Shown here one piece after another: positions 1 to 6,399 of a stretch of 17,524 nt of DNA. Source of the DNA: JABJJH01 sp047631095. Its GTDB lineage: Bacteria; Pseudomonadota; Alphaproteobacteria; UBA8366; GCA-2717185. Each line of letters begins with the position of its first letter. Position 1 is the first letter of the stretch. Under the pieces are notes generated by a model. That model was not told the DNA's origin. It did not search any database and saw only the letters and a program-made list of their open reading frames with translations. The DNA is taken from positions 1 to 17,524 of the forward strand of contig JBLHZD010000044.1 in the NCBI GenBank assembly GCA_047631095.1. The letters run 5' to 3'. The position numbers were made by a program, and so were the translations under genes.

Positions 1-173
1 CCGGCGACCCGCTGAACGAACTGGATCATATCCTGCAAGGCGTCCCCGACGCGAAAGCGCGCAATCGCCTGATTATGAAATTTGATCCCTCTGTCGGGGT
101 TAACGCCCATGCCTTGGGCTTTCGGCTCGATCTGGTGATCCGGGGACGGCGCGCAACGCCGATGGTGGGGTAA
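1..173 (+). CDS. pcaH: Protocatechuate 3,4-dioxygenase beta subunit, C-terminal fragment
   Basis: An open frame enters from the left edge (codons in phase from base 3) and gives 56 residues ending in a TAA stop. The tail has the usual PcaH C-terminal features: GDPLNELDHI near the start, then a segment ending in RLDLVIRGRRATP, matching the family ending with R-F-D-I-V-L-R-G. PcaH is the iron-bearing subunit of the enzyme that opens the protocatechuate ring to beta-carboxy-muconate in the beta-ketoadipate pathway (cytoplasm). The iron ligands (two Tyr, two His) lie upstream and outside the window, so catalytic integrity cannot be judged. pcaG starts 5 bases after the stop, as in typical pcaHG operons. 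The identification rests on this short tail plus its neighbour. Confidence 0.9.
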   Translation, partial: GDPLNELDHILQGVPDAKARNRLIMKFDPSVGVNAHALGFRLDLVIRGRRATPMVG

Positions 174-178
174 GGATT

Positions 179-784
179 ATGGCGAAACAAACACCGACCG
201 CTGGCCAGACCATTGGCCCGTTTTATAATTATGCGCTGATGCGCGAGGGCGAAAATGATTTGACCCAGGGCGGCAAGGCCGCTGGCGAGACGATTATTGT
301 CGAAGGGTCCGTGGTGGATGGAACCGGCGCCCCGGTTCGCGACGTCATGCTGGAAATCTGGCAGGCCAATGCGCAGGGCCGCTACAACCACCCCGCCGAT
401 GATAGCGACCGGGCGCTGGATGAAAATTTCCGGGGGTTCGGGCGCGCGTTGAGCGATGGCGACGGGTGTTTTCGGTTCACCACCATCAAGCCCCGCGCGG
501 TTCCCGCCGCAGGGCCCAGCGGTGGTTCGGGGCCGGGACAAGCGGGCGACAATGTCTGGCAGGCGCCGCATATCGCGTTTTCGATTTTTGCGTCGGGTTT
601 GACGCGCCGTCTGGTGACCCGATTGTATTTTCCTGGCGACGAGGCGAATGAATCTGATCCCGCGCTGTCTAATATTCCCGAGGGCGACCGGGCGCGGTTG
701 ATCGCGCAGGCGGGCGCGGACAATATTTTCCGTTTTGATATAGTGTTGCAGGGCGATGGCGAAACGCCGTTTTTTGAGGATTAG
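179..784 (+). CDS. pcaG: Protocatechuate 3,4-dioxygenase alpha subunit
   Basis: This 201-residue protein has the usual PcaG length. Recognisable family segments are QTIGPFYNYAL (residues 9-19), the WQANAQGRYNHP stretch around residues 60-72, FRGFGRALSDGDG around 83-95, and the C-terminal part with TRLYFPGDE followed by the RFDIVLQGDGETPFF ending. The alpha subunit forms a heterodimer with PcaH, and the dimers assemble into the ring-cleaving dioxygenase; the alpha subunit itself holds no catalytic iron. The ATG follows pcaH by 5 bases, with a TAAGGA element overlapping the pcaH stop, so translation is probably coupled. The ring-cleavage product would need pcaB, pcaC and pcaD, none of which is in the window; they may lie to the left. 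Confidence 0.95.
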   Translation: MAKQTPTAGQTIGPFYNYALMREGENDLTQGGKAAGETIIVEGSVVDGTGAPVRDVMLEIWQANAQGRYNHPADDSDRALDENFRGFGRALSDGDGCFRFTTIKPRAVPAAGPSGGSGPGQAGDNVWQAPHIAFSIFASGLTRRLVTRLYFPGDEANESDPALSNIPEGDRARLIAQAGADNIFRFDIVLQGDGETPFFED

Positions 785-801
785 AAGCGCGGGCCACCGC
801 C

Positions 802-1038
802 ATGAATAAATTCATGATTATCGAGCGCTATAAAAGCGGTTGCTGGGACGCTATTTATGAGCGGTTTGACGCGAAGGGCCGGATGCTCCCCGACGGGCTT
901 TGTTATTTGAATTCGTGGGTTAGCAAAGAGAAACAGGTCTGCTACCAGCTTATGGAAACCAATGCGCCGGAACTGTTGGAAACGTGGTTTCAGCGCTAGA
1001 ACGATCTGGTCGATTTTGAGATCGTCGAAATTGACTGA
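802..1038 (+). pseudogene. DUF3303-like small protein, interrupted by an in-frame TAG
   Basis: The ATG at 802 opens a 65-codon frame that stops at TAG (997-999). The same frame then continues for 12 more residues, NDLVDFEIVEID, to TGA at 1036-1038. The N-terminal part (MIIERYKSG, then ERFDAKGRMLPDGL, then YLNSW, then CYQLMET) matches the DUF3303 family as I remember it. In that family a Trp stands directly before a D-L-V-x-F-E-x-V ending. Here the stop codon sits exactly where that Trp is expected, so a single TGG to TAG change explains the break. It lies 17 bases after pcaG on the same strand and may be co-transcribed. The family's function is unknown. The truncated 65-aa product may still be made. 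A sequencing error would look the same. Confidence 0.7.
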
Positions 1039-1091
1039 CCGAAACGGACTGATCAATCGGGCGCGCAACGTCGGTACAGCTGCACGGCGGG

Positions 1092-1586
1092 CTAACAGAA
1101 ATCCACGAAATCTGAATCATCATCCTCTTTATCGGCGGCGGGCGGCGGATTGTTTTTTCGATCCAGCACTTCGGTCAAAATGGCCGTCATGCGTTCGTGA
1201 AACACTTGCGCCTTGAACTGTTTGGTCAAATACCCGGTGACGTTCTCATCCTGAGCGTCCTTGATCGCTTCTTCTGCGGTGCGAACCGTCAACATCATGA
1301 AGGGAATCTCCGGGTCGATCGCGCGCACTTCCCGCAAAAGCTCCATGCCTGACATTTTGGGCATGACCCAATCGGAAATGACGACGTCGAAATTATCCGG
1401 GTTCCGGCGATACACATTCAGCGCGATTTCGCCATTCTCCACCGGATACACCCGGTGCACATTCATATCCGCAAGCATGGCGACGATTAGGTCCGACATT
1501 GGCGGCGTATCTTCAACGAGAAGGATACTTATATTCGTGAAGGCGCTTGGAAAGGCCGATTTTTTGGAAACGCCGAAATTTAACAT
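1092..1586 (-). CDS. Single-domain response regulator (CheY-like receiver)
   Basis: This 164-residue protein has a receiver domain at about residues 19-142 and no output domain. The acidic pocket is E25-D26 (in LLVEDTPPM), the phospho-acceptor is D72 (in VVISDWVMP), the switch Thr is T100 and the conserved Lys is K122. The normal K-P-F after that Lys is K-Q-F here, which loses the usual cis-proline. The tail (about 144-164) is rich in Pro and Asp and looks disordered. Such proteins relay phosphate or bind a partner protein such as a flagellar motor or another kinase. The gene lies downstream of a related regulator on the same strand, across a 236-base AT-rich gap. No good ribosome-binding site precedes the ATG at 1586, so the exact start is uncertain. 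Confidence 0.9.
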   Translation of the reverse strand: MLNFGVSKKSAFPSAFTNISILLVEDTPPMSDLIVAMLADMNVHRVYPVENGEIALNVYRRNPDNFDVVISDWVMPKMSGMELLREVRAIDPEIPFMMLTVRTAEEAIKDAQDENVTGYLTKQFKAQVFHERMTAILTEVLDRKNNPPPAADKEDDDSDFVDFC

Positions 1587-1822
1587 GGAAGAAAAAGTTC
1601 CGATTTGAAAATAGCAAATATTTGTCCGGTCAATTTACCGCTAACGGGTTTTAAAAAGCCATAGCTCTAACAAGAATCAAATCTAAAAAACTCTCGTATC
1701 ACGAAGGTTTCGTCGAAAATTGATCCGATTCTACTTACGAGAGAATAATTAATTCTATTATTAAGAGCGCGATAAAATTAATTCATTTTTTACAACTTTT
1801 TACCGGTCGCGCAATAGTGGAA
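1587..1822. other. AT-rich gap between two response regulator genes
   Basis: These 236 bases are markedly AT-rich compared with the coding sequence on either side. I see no gene. There are long A/T stretches around 1741-1800 and a perfect 10-bp palindrome CAAATATTTG at 1615-1624, about 30 bases before the downstream regulator's start. The length and base composition suggest a separate promoter for the 1092-1586 gene, but no convincing -35/-10 pair with standard spacing was found on the - strand. No hairpin with a U-run follows the upstream gene. Confidence 0.4.
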
Positions 1823-2320
1823 TCAGGGCGGTGCGGCCATTTGCGCGCGGGTATAGGCGATCATGGATTCGAGTTTGCGACGAAGATTCGCCGGCGAAAA
1901 CGGTTTGGCGATATAATCGGTGACATCGGCTTCCTTGGCGGAGAGCACGGCGTCCATCTGCGCGCGCGCCGTTAACATCAGGAAGGGGATAGTCGGGTTG
2001 ATTTCACGAATCTTTCGCAAAAGTTCGATCCCGGTCATCACCGGCATTTGCCAGTCAGAAATGATCAGATCATAGTCGTCGGGATATCGGTCATACTGCC
2101 TAAGCGCATTGAGACCGTTTGCCGCGTGTGCAACGCGAACGATCCCCAAATCGCGCAATGTTACGTCCAGCAATTGGGCGACATCCAAATCATCTTCGGT
2201 GACGAGGATGCCAATCTTGGCTTTTTCCAAGGCGTCCGGGTCGAATTTTGGGATAAACTTCTGAGACATAAGCGATCTTTCCAAGCCCGGTTTTACGTTA
2301 CCAAACCCATACGAAAACAT
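1823..2320 (-). CDS. Single-domain response regulator (CheY-like receiver)
   Basis: This is a receiver-only protein of 165 residues from the ATG at 2320. Acidic residues lie in LVTEDDLD, the phospho-acceptor Asp is in LIISDWQMPVMTG, the switch Thr is in FLMLTAR, and the Lys is in the canonical YIAKPFSP. There is no DNA-binding or enzymatic domain. It resembles the 1092-1586 product along the whole receiver (ISDW-MP-M-G-ELLR, then P-IPF-MLT), so the two look like old tandem duplicates, with this one keeping the canonical active site. Three ATGs are possible: 2338 (no SD), 2320 (GGGGAG with 10-base spacing) and 2269 (GGAAAG), the last starting just before the domain. I chose 2320 on its SD. The partner kinase is unknown; the orphan kinase at 12584-15037 is a candidate. 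Confidence 0.9.
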   Translation of the reverse strand: MFSYGFGNVKPGLERSLMSQKFIPKFDPDALEKAKIGILVTEDDLDVAQLLDVTLRDLGIVRVAHAANGLNALRQYDRYPDDYDLIISDWQMPVMTGIELLRKIREINPTIPFLMLTARAQMDAVLSAKEADVTDYIAKPFSPANLRRKLESMIAYTRAQMAAPP

Positions 2321-2360
2321 CCGTTTCGTACTCCCCATTTCTAATTAATAATGCAAAATG

Positions 2361-2376
2361 GTTGAAATAACGTTAA
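2361..2376 (-). promoter_or_regulatory. CtrA-like motif upstream of the response regulator
   Basis: Read on the - strand, this 16-mer is TTAACGTTATTTCAAC. The alphaproteobacterial CtrA consensus is TTAA-N7-TTAAC, and this site differs at one position (TCAAC for TTAAC). It lies about 40 bases upstream of the ATG chosen for the regulator at 1823-2320. One near-consensus site can occur by chance in an AT-rich gap, so this is a suggestion only. Confidence 0.3.
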
Positions 2377-2387
2377 CGAAACCAGCG

Positions 2388-2412
2388 CCTTGCCGTGAGG
2401 ACGACGGCAAGG
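2388..2412. repeat. Perfect 9-bp inverted repeat between divergent genes
   Basis: CCTTGCCGT (2388-2396) and ACGGCAAGG (2404-2412) form a 9-bp stem with a 7-base loop. It lies between the divergent regulator (-) and the LLM operon (+). No T-run follows on either strand, so a terminator is unlikely; an operator or an RNA structure is more plausible. A smaller hairpin, GCGCC-TATT-GGCGC, follows at 2421-2434. Confidence 0.45.
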
Positions 2413-2453
2413 AGAGTTGTGCGCCTATTGGCGCGCGCCTTTGCCTAACGGTT

Positions 2454-2459
2454 TATAAT
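2454..2459 (+). promoter_or_regulatory. Candidate -10 box for the LLM-SDR-TauD operon
   Basis: A perfect TATAAT lies about 100 bases upstream of the LLM start codon at 2558. No good -35 element stands 16-18 bases upstream; the nearest, TTGGCG (2428-2433), is 20 bases away and overlaps a small hairpin. If real, the promoter may need an activator, and the hairpins at 2388-2434 could be its operator region. Confidence 0.35.
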
Positions 2460-2557
2460 TCGGTAGTGTTTTATGTTCTGATCCAAAAACAGCCAAACGC
2501 GCGTTGCGGATTTTGGTGCGCGGTGGATGAATTTTAACGCTGAATGGGGGCGAAATT

Positions 2558-3469
2558 ATGCCAATCGTTAAACCAAGCCTGAGCCTCGTCGCGCTTCCGG
2601 GTCGGCGCCGCGTAATTCTCGATGTCGCGCAGGAAATTGACCGCCGTGGGTTTCCGGGCATTTATTGTCCCAGCCTGACCAACAACATGGTGTTGTGCGA
2701 AGCGCTGGCCATGGTCACGGAGCAGGTGACCTTCGCGACCTCCATCGCTCCGATTTATTCCCGGTTGCCGTCCGACTTCGCGCAAAGCGCCGCCTTCATC
2801 CATGAAGTCTCCGGCGCCCGGTTTCGCTTTGGCGTCGGCGTCAGCCATGCGCCCGCGCATGAGCGCATGGGCGTTACGGTGGGCAAACCGCTGGGCGATA
2901 TGCGCGCCTTTGTGCAGGCCTATCACGACACGCCGCGCACCGGCGACAAACCGCCTTTAATACTGGCGACCCTGCGGAAAAAAATGATCGCGCTGGCGGC
3001 GGAGATTGGCGACGGCATGGTCTTCGCCAACGGCGCGCGCGCCCATATGGCGGAATCGCTGGCGGTGTTGCCGGACGCCAAGCGCAAGGATCCGGATTTC
3101 TTCATCGGCAACATGATCCCGACCTGCATCTCCGACGATGTCGAGGCCGCCAAGGCGGTGAACCGGCGCACCCTGACCAGCTATGTGCAATTGCCCAATT
3201 ACCGCAATTACTGGAAAGAAGCCGGGTATGTCGAGGAAATGACCGCCGTTGAAACCGCCATGGCCGCGGGCGATCTGGACGCGTTGCCGGGCTGCATGAG
3301 CGATGATTGGCTGGCGAACACCACCATTTCTGGTCCGGCGTCGTTTGTTCTCGACGAGATCGAAAAATGGCGCGAGGCGGGAATTAAGGAGCCGATCATC
3401 GTGGCGTCCTCGGCGGCGGGAAATCAATTCAAGGCGTTTGAGGAAATCTTCGAACTTTTCGACGATTAG
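2558..3469 (+). CDS. LLM-class (luciferase-like) flavin-dependent oxidoreductase
   Basis: This 303-residue protein looks like a bacterial luciferase-like (TIM-barrel) monooxygenase or F420/FMN oxidoreductase. It shows a strand-helix start with RRGFPGIYCPS, a central VTFATSIAPIYSR strand typical of the family, the segment RFRFGVGVSHAPAHERMG that usually binds the cofactor phosphate, and the late IGDGMVFANG and SDDVEAAK elements of LLM proteins. FMN versus F420 cannot be decided from sequence. A GGGGG run 8 bases before the ATG acts as a strong SD. It is the first gene of a three-gene + strand unit; the SDR gene follows 23 bases after its stop. Likely role: oxidation or monooxygenation of a small organic substrate, in partnership with the next two genes. 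The substrate is unknown. Confidence 0.85.
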   Translation: MPIVKPSLSLVALPGRRRVILDVAQEIDRRGFPGIYCPSLTNNMVLCEALAMVTEQVTFATSIAPIYSRLPSDFAQSAAFIHEVSGARFRFGVGVSHAPAHERMGVTVGKPLGDMRAFVQAYHDTPRTGDKPPLILATLRKKMIALAAEIGDGMVFANGARAHMAESLAVLPDAKRKDPDFFIGNMIPTCISDDVEAAKAVNRRTLTSYVQLPNYRNYWKEAGYVEEMTAVETAMAAGDLDALPGCMSDDWLANTTISGPASFVLDEIEKWREAGIKEPIIVASSAAGNQFKAFEEIFELFDD

Positions 3470-3492
3470 TCTTTTGAGGGAGCTTTTCAGGC

Positions 3493-4251
3493 ATGGGTGA
3501 TTTGTTAGCGGGCCATCTTGCGGTCGTCACGGGCGGTGGGTCTGGTATTGGCGAAGGCATCGCGGTGGGATACGCCGCCCAGGGCGCGCGGGTCATTGTC
3601 GTGGATATCAACGAGGCCAGCGCGACGGCGACGGCGGCGACGATCCGAGAGGCTGGCGGGGAAGCGTTTTCATTTGCGCTGGATGTCACCGACGCCGCCG
3701 CGTGCACCGCGCTGGCGCAAGATATTGCGCGTGATATTGGCGCGGTGTCTGTGTTGGTGAACAATGCGGGCGTCGTGCGCCGCGCACCGATCACGTCCGA
3801 TAGCGCGGTCCAGGATTGGGACGATGTTCTGTCGGTCAATATTCACGGTGTGTTTAACGTGACGCATGCTTTCTTGCCTGCCCTTAAGGCGCGAAAGGGC
3901 CGCATCATTAATATGGGGTCAATTCAGTCCTTCGTGCACACGCCTAACAGCGTCGCCTATACAACGTCGAAAGGCGCGGTGCGAAATTTCACCACCGGGC
4001 TGGCGGCGGAACTGGGGCCGGACGGCGTGCGCGTCAACGCCATCGGACCGGGGCTGATCCAGACGCCGCTTAACAGCGCCACTATTCACGAAGGTGCGGA
4101 AATTTATGATAACTTCATGCGTCACACGCCGCTGAAGCGACCTGGGACGCCTGCGGATATTGTCGGCCCGGCGGTGTTTCTGGCCTCTGACCTGTCGCAA
4201 TATGTCACAGGGGTGACCCTGCCGGTGGATGGCGGGTATCTGACGGTCTAG
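3493..4251 (+). CDS. SDR family NAD(P)-dependent oxidoreductase
   Basis: This is a 252-residue classical short-chain dehydrogenase/reductase. The cofactor motif TGGGSGIG is at residues 13-20, an Asp ends beta-2 (VVDIN, D38) and suggests NAD preference, NNAG is at 90-93, and the catalytic set is N116, S143 (in INMGSIQS), Y156 and K160. The C-terminal RPGTPADI...VFLASD...VTG motif and the PVDGGY ending are typical of FabG-like enzymes. It would oxidise an alcohol or reduce a ketone in the cytoplasm. It sits between the LLM and TauD-type genes with short gaps, so it probably handles an alcohol or carbonyl intermediate made by one of these oxygenases. GAGGGAG stands a little far (about 12 bases) before the ATG. 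Confidence 0.93.
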   Translation: MGDLLAGHLAVVTGGGSGIGEGIAVGYAAQGARVIVVDINEASATATAATIREAGGEAFSFALDVTDAAACTALAQDIARDIGAVSVLVNNAGVVRRAPITSDSAVQDWDDVLSVNIHGVFNVTHAFLPALKARKGRIINMGSIQSFVHTPNSVAYTTSKGAVRNFTTGLAAELGPDGVRVNAIGPGLIQTPLNSATIHEGAEIYDNFMRHTPLKRPGTPADIVGPAVFLASDLSQYVTGVTLPVDGGYLTV

Positions 4252-4298
4252 TCTTTGGGAAGTCCGGTTGAAAGGGACCAAAATAAAGGGAGATGAAG

Positions 4299-5315
4299 AT
4301 GCAGGAAGCAGCGCCGCATAAGATTAACCATCCCAGCGCCTGGAAGTGCGCGGATTTAGAAGGGGATAAATCCTGGGTCTGGACCTTCACCGAAGCGGAG
4401 TTGGCGGAGTTGGACGCGGCCTTGCAAGACAGCAAGGCGCGCGGTCTGGCGGAACAGGACGTGAGCAAGGCGGATTTTCCATTGCCAACCCTGTCGGTCA
4501 AACTCGACCGGCTTTTGAGCGAACTGGAGCAGGGGCGCGGCATGGTTTTGCTGCGCGGCTTTCCCGTCGAGCGCTATGAGGAAGCCGATATCCGCCGGAT
4601 GTATTGGGGCATGGGGACGCATCTGGGCGTGCTGGAATCCCAGAACATCAAAGGCGAGCATATGCAGGAGGTTACTGACCTGGGCCTCGATTACAACGCG
4701 GATGCGCAACGCGGCAGCATGACCGCCGCCAAATTACGCCCCCATTGCGACATTACCGACGTGGTTTCTCTGCTCTGCGTTCGCAAATCTAAATCCGGCG
4801 GCGCCAGCACAATCCGCAGCTCCATGTCGATCTATAACGAAGTCTTCGACAATCATCCGGAATACCTCGACGTGCTGCATCGCGGATTTCAGTTCGATCT
4901 GGACGGCAAGGGCCCAACCGGCGCCCCGTTGGAGGTCACGCACCACATCCCGGTGTTCAGCTGGCATGAAGGTCATTTAAGTTGTCGCTTCAATCAAAAG
5001 GCGATAGAAGACGGCGCGGACAAGGCCGGACATACGCTCACTAAGTTGCAGCAGGACGCGATCAACTATGTTGGTGAACTGGCGATCCGTGAGGATCTGG
5101 AATTCACGATGGATTTTCAGATCGGCGACATTCAAATCTTGAATAATTACGTTACCTTGCACTCTCGCGAAACCTTCGTCGATTATGATGATCCTGCGAA
5201 ACGGCGCATGCTTCTGCGCCTCTGGGTCAATCATGAAAAAGTGCGGCCGCTGAATTACGACTTCGCCAACAAGGCGTTGATGGGACCGCGAAAAGGGGTT
5301 CGCAAACGCGCCTGA
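4299..5315 (+). CDS. TauD/TfdA-type Fe(II)/2-oxoglutarate dioxygenase
   Basis: This 338-residue protein belongs to the TauD/TfdA/CAS-like fold. The iron triad reads H-x-D in LRPHCDITD (H149, D151) and the distal His in VTLHSRETF (H288), with Arg residues of KRRMLLRLW (about 302-307) in place to bind 2-oxoglutarate. MVLLRGFPV (about 82-90) is the common N-terminal strand motif of this family. It would couple oxidative decarboxylation of 2-oxoglutarate to hydroxylation of an organic substrate. Two ATGs occur at 4293 and 4299; AAAGGGAG directly abuts the first and sits 6 bases from the second, so 4299 is preferred. It ends the LLM-SDR operon and meets a second dioxygenase tail-to-tail. The substrate cannot be named. 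Confidence 0.88.
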   Translation: MQEAAPHKINHPSAWKCADLEGDKSWVWTFTEAELAELDAALQDSKARGLAEQDVSKADFPLPTLSVKLDRLLSELEQGRGMVLLRGFPVERYEEADIRRMYWGMGTHLGVLESQNIKGEHMQEVTDLGLDYNADAQRGSMTAAKLRPHCDITDVVSLLCVRKSKSGGASTIRSSMSIYNEVFDNHPEYLDVLHRGFQFDLDGKGPTGAPLEVTHHIPVFSWHEGHLSCRFNQKAIEDGADKAGHTLTKLQQDAINYVGELAIREDLEFTMDFQIGDIQILNNYVTLHSRETFVDYDDPAKRRMLLRLWVNHEKVRPLNYDFANKALMGPRKGVRKRA

Positions 5316-5332
5316 TGGTGTTTCGTCAGGCG
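5309..5332. repeat. Inverted repeat containing the stop codons of two convergent genes
   Basis: CGCCTGA (5309-5315) and TCAGGCG (5326-5332) form a 7-bp stem with a 10-base loop. The TGA stop of the left dioxygenase and the TGA of the right one (TCA on this strand) lie inside the two arms. A shared bidirectional transcription stop is possible, but there is no T-run on either side. Confidence 0.4.
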
Positions 5333-6207
5333 GGCCGGTGTTGCTTTATCGCTTCGCCGCGGACAGTGGTGCGAATGAAGATTCGCCGTTCGTTGCGCGG
5401 ATAGTTCAACCGCCCGGAATGCATGACGCCGCCGCGATTCTCCCACATCAGCGTATCGCCAATGCGCCATTCATGCTCCCAGCGAAATTCAGGGCGGTCA
5501 ATCCAGTCGAACAATTCTTCCAGCAAGGCTTCGCTTTCCGCCGCAGGCACACCCAGAATTCGGGTGGCCATCAAGGGGTTGGCGTAAATGGCGGGAATCC
5601 CGGTTTGGGGATGGGCGCAAATGACGGGGTGGGTTGCGATGGTCTGGCTGTTTTGATCCAGCGTACTGGCGGCGAGTCCGGTAAGTTTATTGCGTGAATG
5701 GCCGCCATATTGAAATTCCGCCAGACGCCCCGACAGGCGCAACTTCAACGAATCGGGCAACGCCGCGTAGGCGCTTGCGGTGTCGGCGAAGCAGGTGTTT
5801 CCGCCGTGCGAGGGAATTTCCTGCGAATGCAGCAATGTCGCCTTGGCGGGAATGGGGTCGTAGGATAAATCCGAATGCCATCCCTCGCGCAGATTCTCCG
5901 CCGCGCCGCGTCGCGCGCCCGCCTCATTGAACCGACCCTCCTTGTCGACGTTGGACATGACGACGATTTCCGGCGCGTCCGGGTGCTGATAGGCGCGCTG
6001 GACGTGGGGTTGGAGGGTCCCGAAATTGGCCGAGAACCGAACCAGTTGATGAACGTCAAGCGGCTGGTCGCGGAACAGTAATACGCCTCGGTTCAGAAAC
6101 GCGCGCTCAACGGCGGCGACGCTCCCAGCCTCCAGCGGCGCCGCGATATTGAGGTCCGAGATCACCGCGCCGACCGGCGCATCAGTGTTTTCAACGATAA
6201 CGGTCAT
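5326..6207 (-). CDS. TauD/TfdA family dioxygenase (taurine dioxygenase-like)
   Basis: This is a 293-residue classical TauD/TfdA enzyme. GVLLFRDQPL (41-50) is the usual N-terminal motif; the iron ligands are H111 and D113 in GWHSDLSY and H263 in WENRGGVMHSG, and the 2-oxoglutarate Arg is R274 or R275 in NERRIFIRTT. GGNTCFADT (135-143) is also characteristic. Related enzymes hydroxylate taurine and other sulfonates, aryloxyacetates such as 2,4-D, or other small acids; the exact substrate is open. It is not closely similar to the neighbouring dioxygenase beyond the fold motifs. It is transcribed divergently from the MDR quinone reductase at 6400 and ends 10 bases from the convergent gene. No ABC transporter lies nearby, which argues against a simple taurine operon. 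Confidence 0.92.
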   Translation of the reverse strand: MTVIVENTDAPVGAVISDLNIAAPLEAGSVAAVERAFLNRGVLLFRDQPLDVHQLVRFSANFGTLQPHVQRAYQHPDAPEIVVMSNVDKEGRFNEAGARRGAAENLREGWHSDLSYDPIPAKATLLHSQEIPSHGGNTCFADTASAYAALPDSLKLRLSGRLAEFQYGGHSRNKLTGLAASTLDQNSQTIATHPVICAHPQTGIPAIYANPLMATRILGVPAAESEALLEELFDWIDRPEFRWEHEWRIGDTLMWENRGGVMHSGRLNYPRNERRIFIRTTVRGEAIKQHRPA

Positions 6208-6399
6208 GGCGCATGTTTACCTGGGTTGTTGGCGTGTATAATCATTCGATGCATTATCTTGCATGCGTTGGTTATCCCTTACCAGTTTTCTCACACATGC
6301 TCGAACCCGTCATCCAAATGAAAGCGGCGCTGTGTAGCGCTCTGGGACAGGGCGTGTAAGATGAAGACCGAATTTAATCCAATAAGGAGCGCCCCCGCC
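6208..6399. promoter_or_regulatory. Divergent promoter region with inverted repeat
   Basis: This gap separates the - strand dioxygenase from the + strand MDR gene. It holds a perfect TATAAT at 6237-6242 (+ strand) with a fair GTTTAC 16 bases upstream (6215-6220). An inverted repeat ATGCA-N6-TGCAT lies at 6249-6264, just after the -10, a position suited to an operator. A further 5-bp hairpin with a GTGT loop sits at 6327-6340. AAGGAG at 6384-6389 is the ribosome-binding site for the ATG at 6400. Confidence 0.4.

Noticed and set aside
26..571. Long - strand frame opposite pcaHG
   Set aside because: It is a GC-rich shadow of the pca genes with no recognisable family features.
802..1038. TAG as a sense codon (pyrrolysine or suppressor)
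   Set aside because: pcaG, the first LLM gene, the SDR and the ExbD-like gene all end normally at TAG, and nothing else supports recoding.
5326..6207. Naming the enzyme tauD
   Set aside because: The motifs fit the whole TauD/TfdA family. No taurine transporter or sulfur genes are near, so the specific symbol is not supported.
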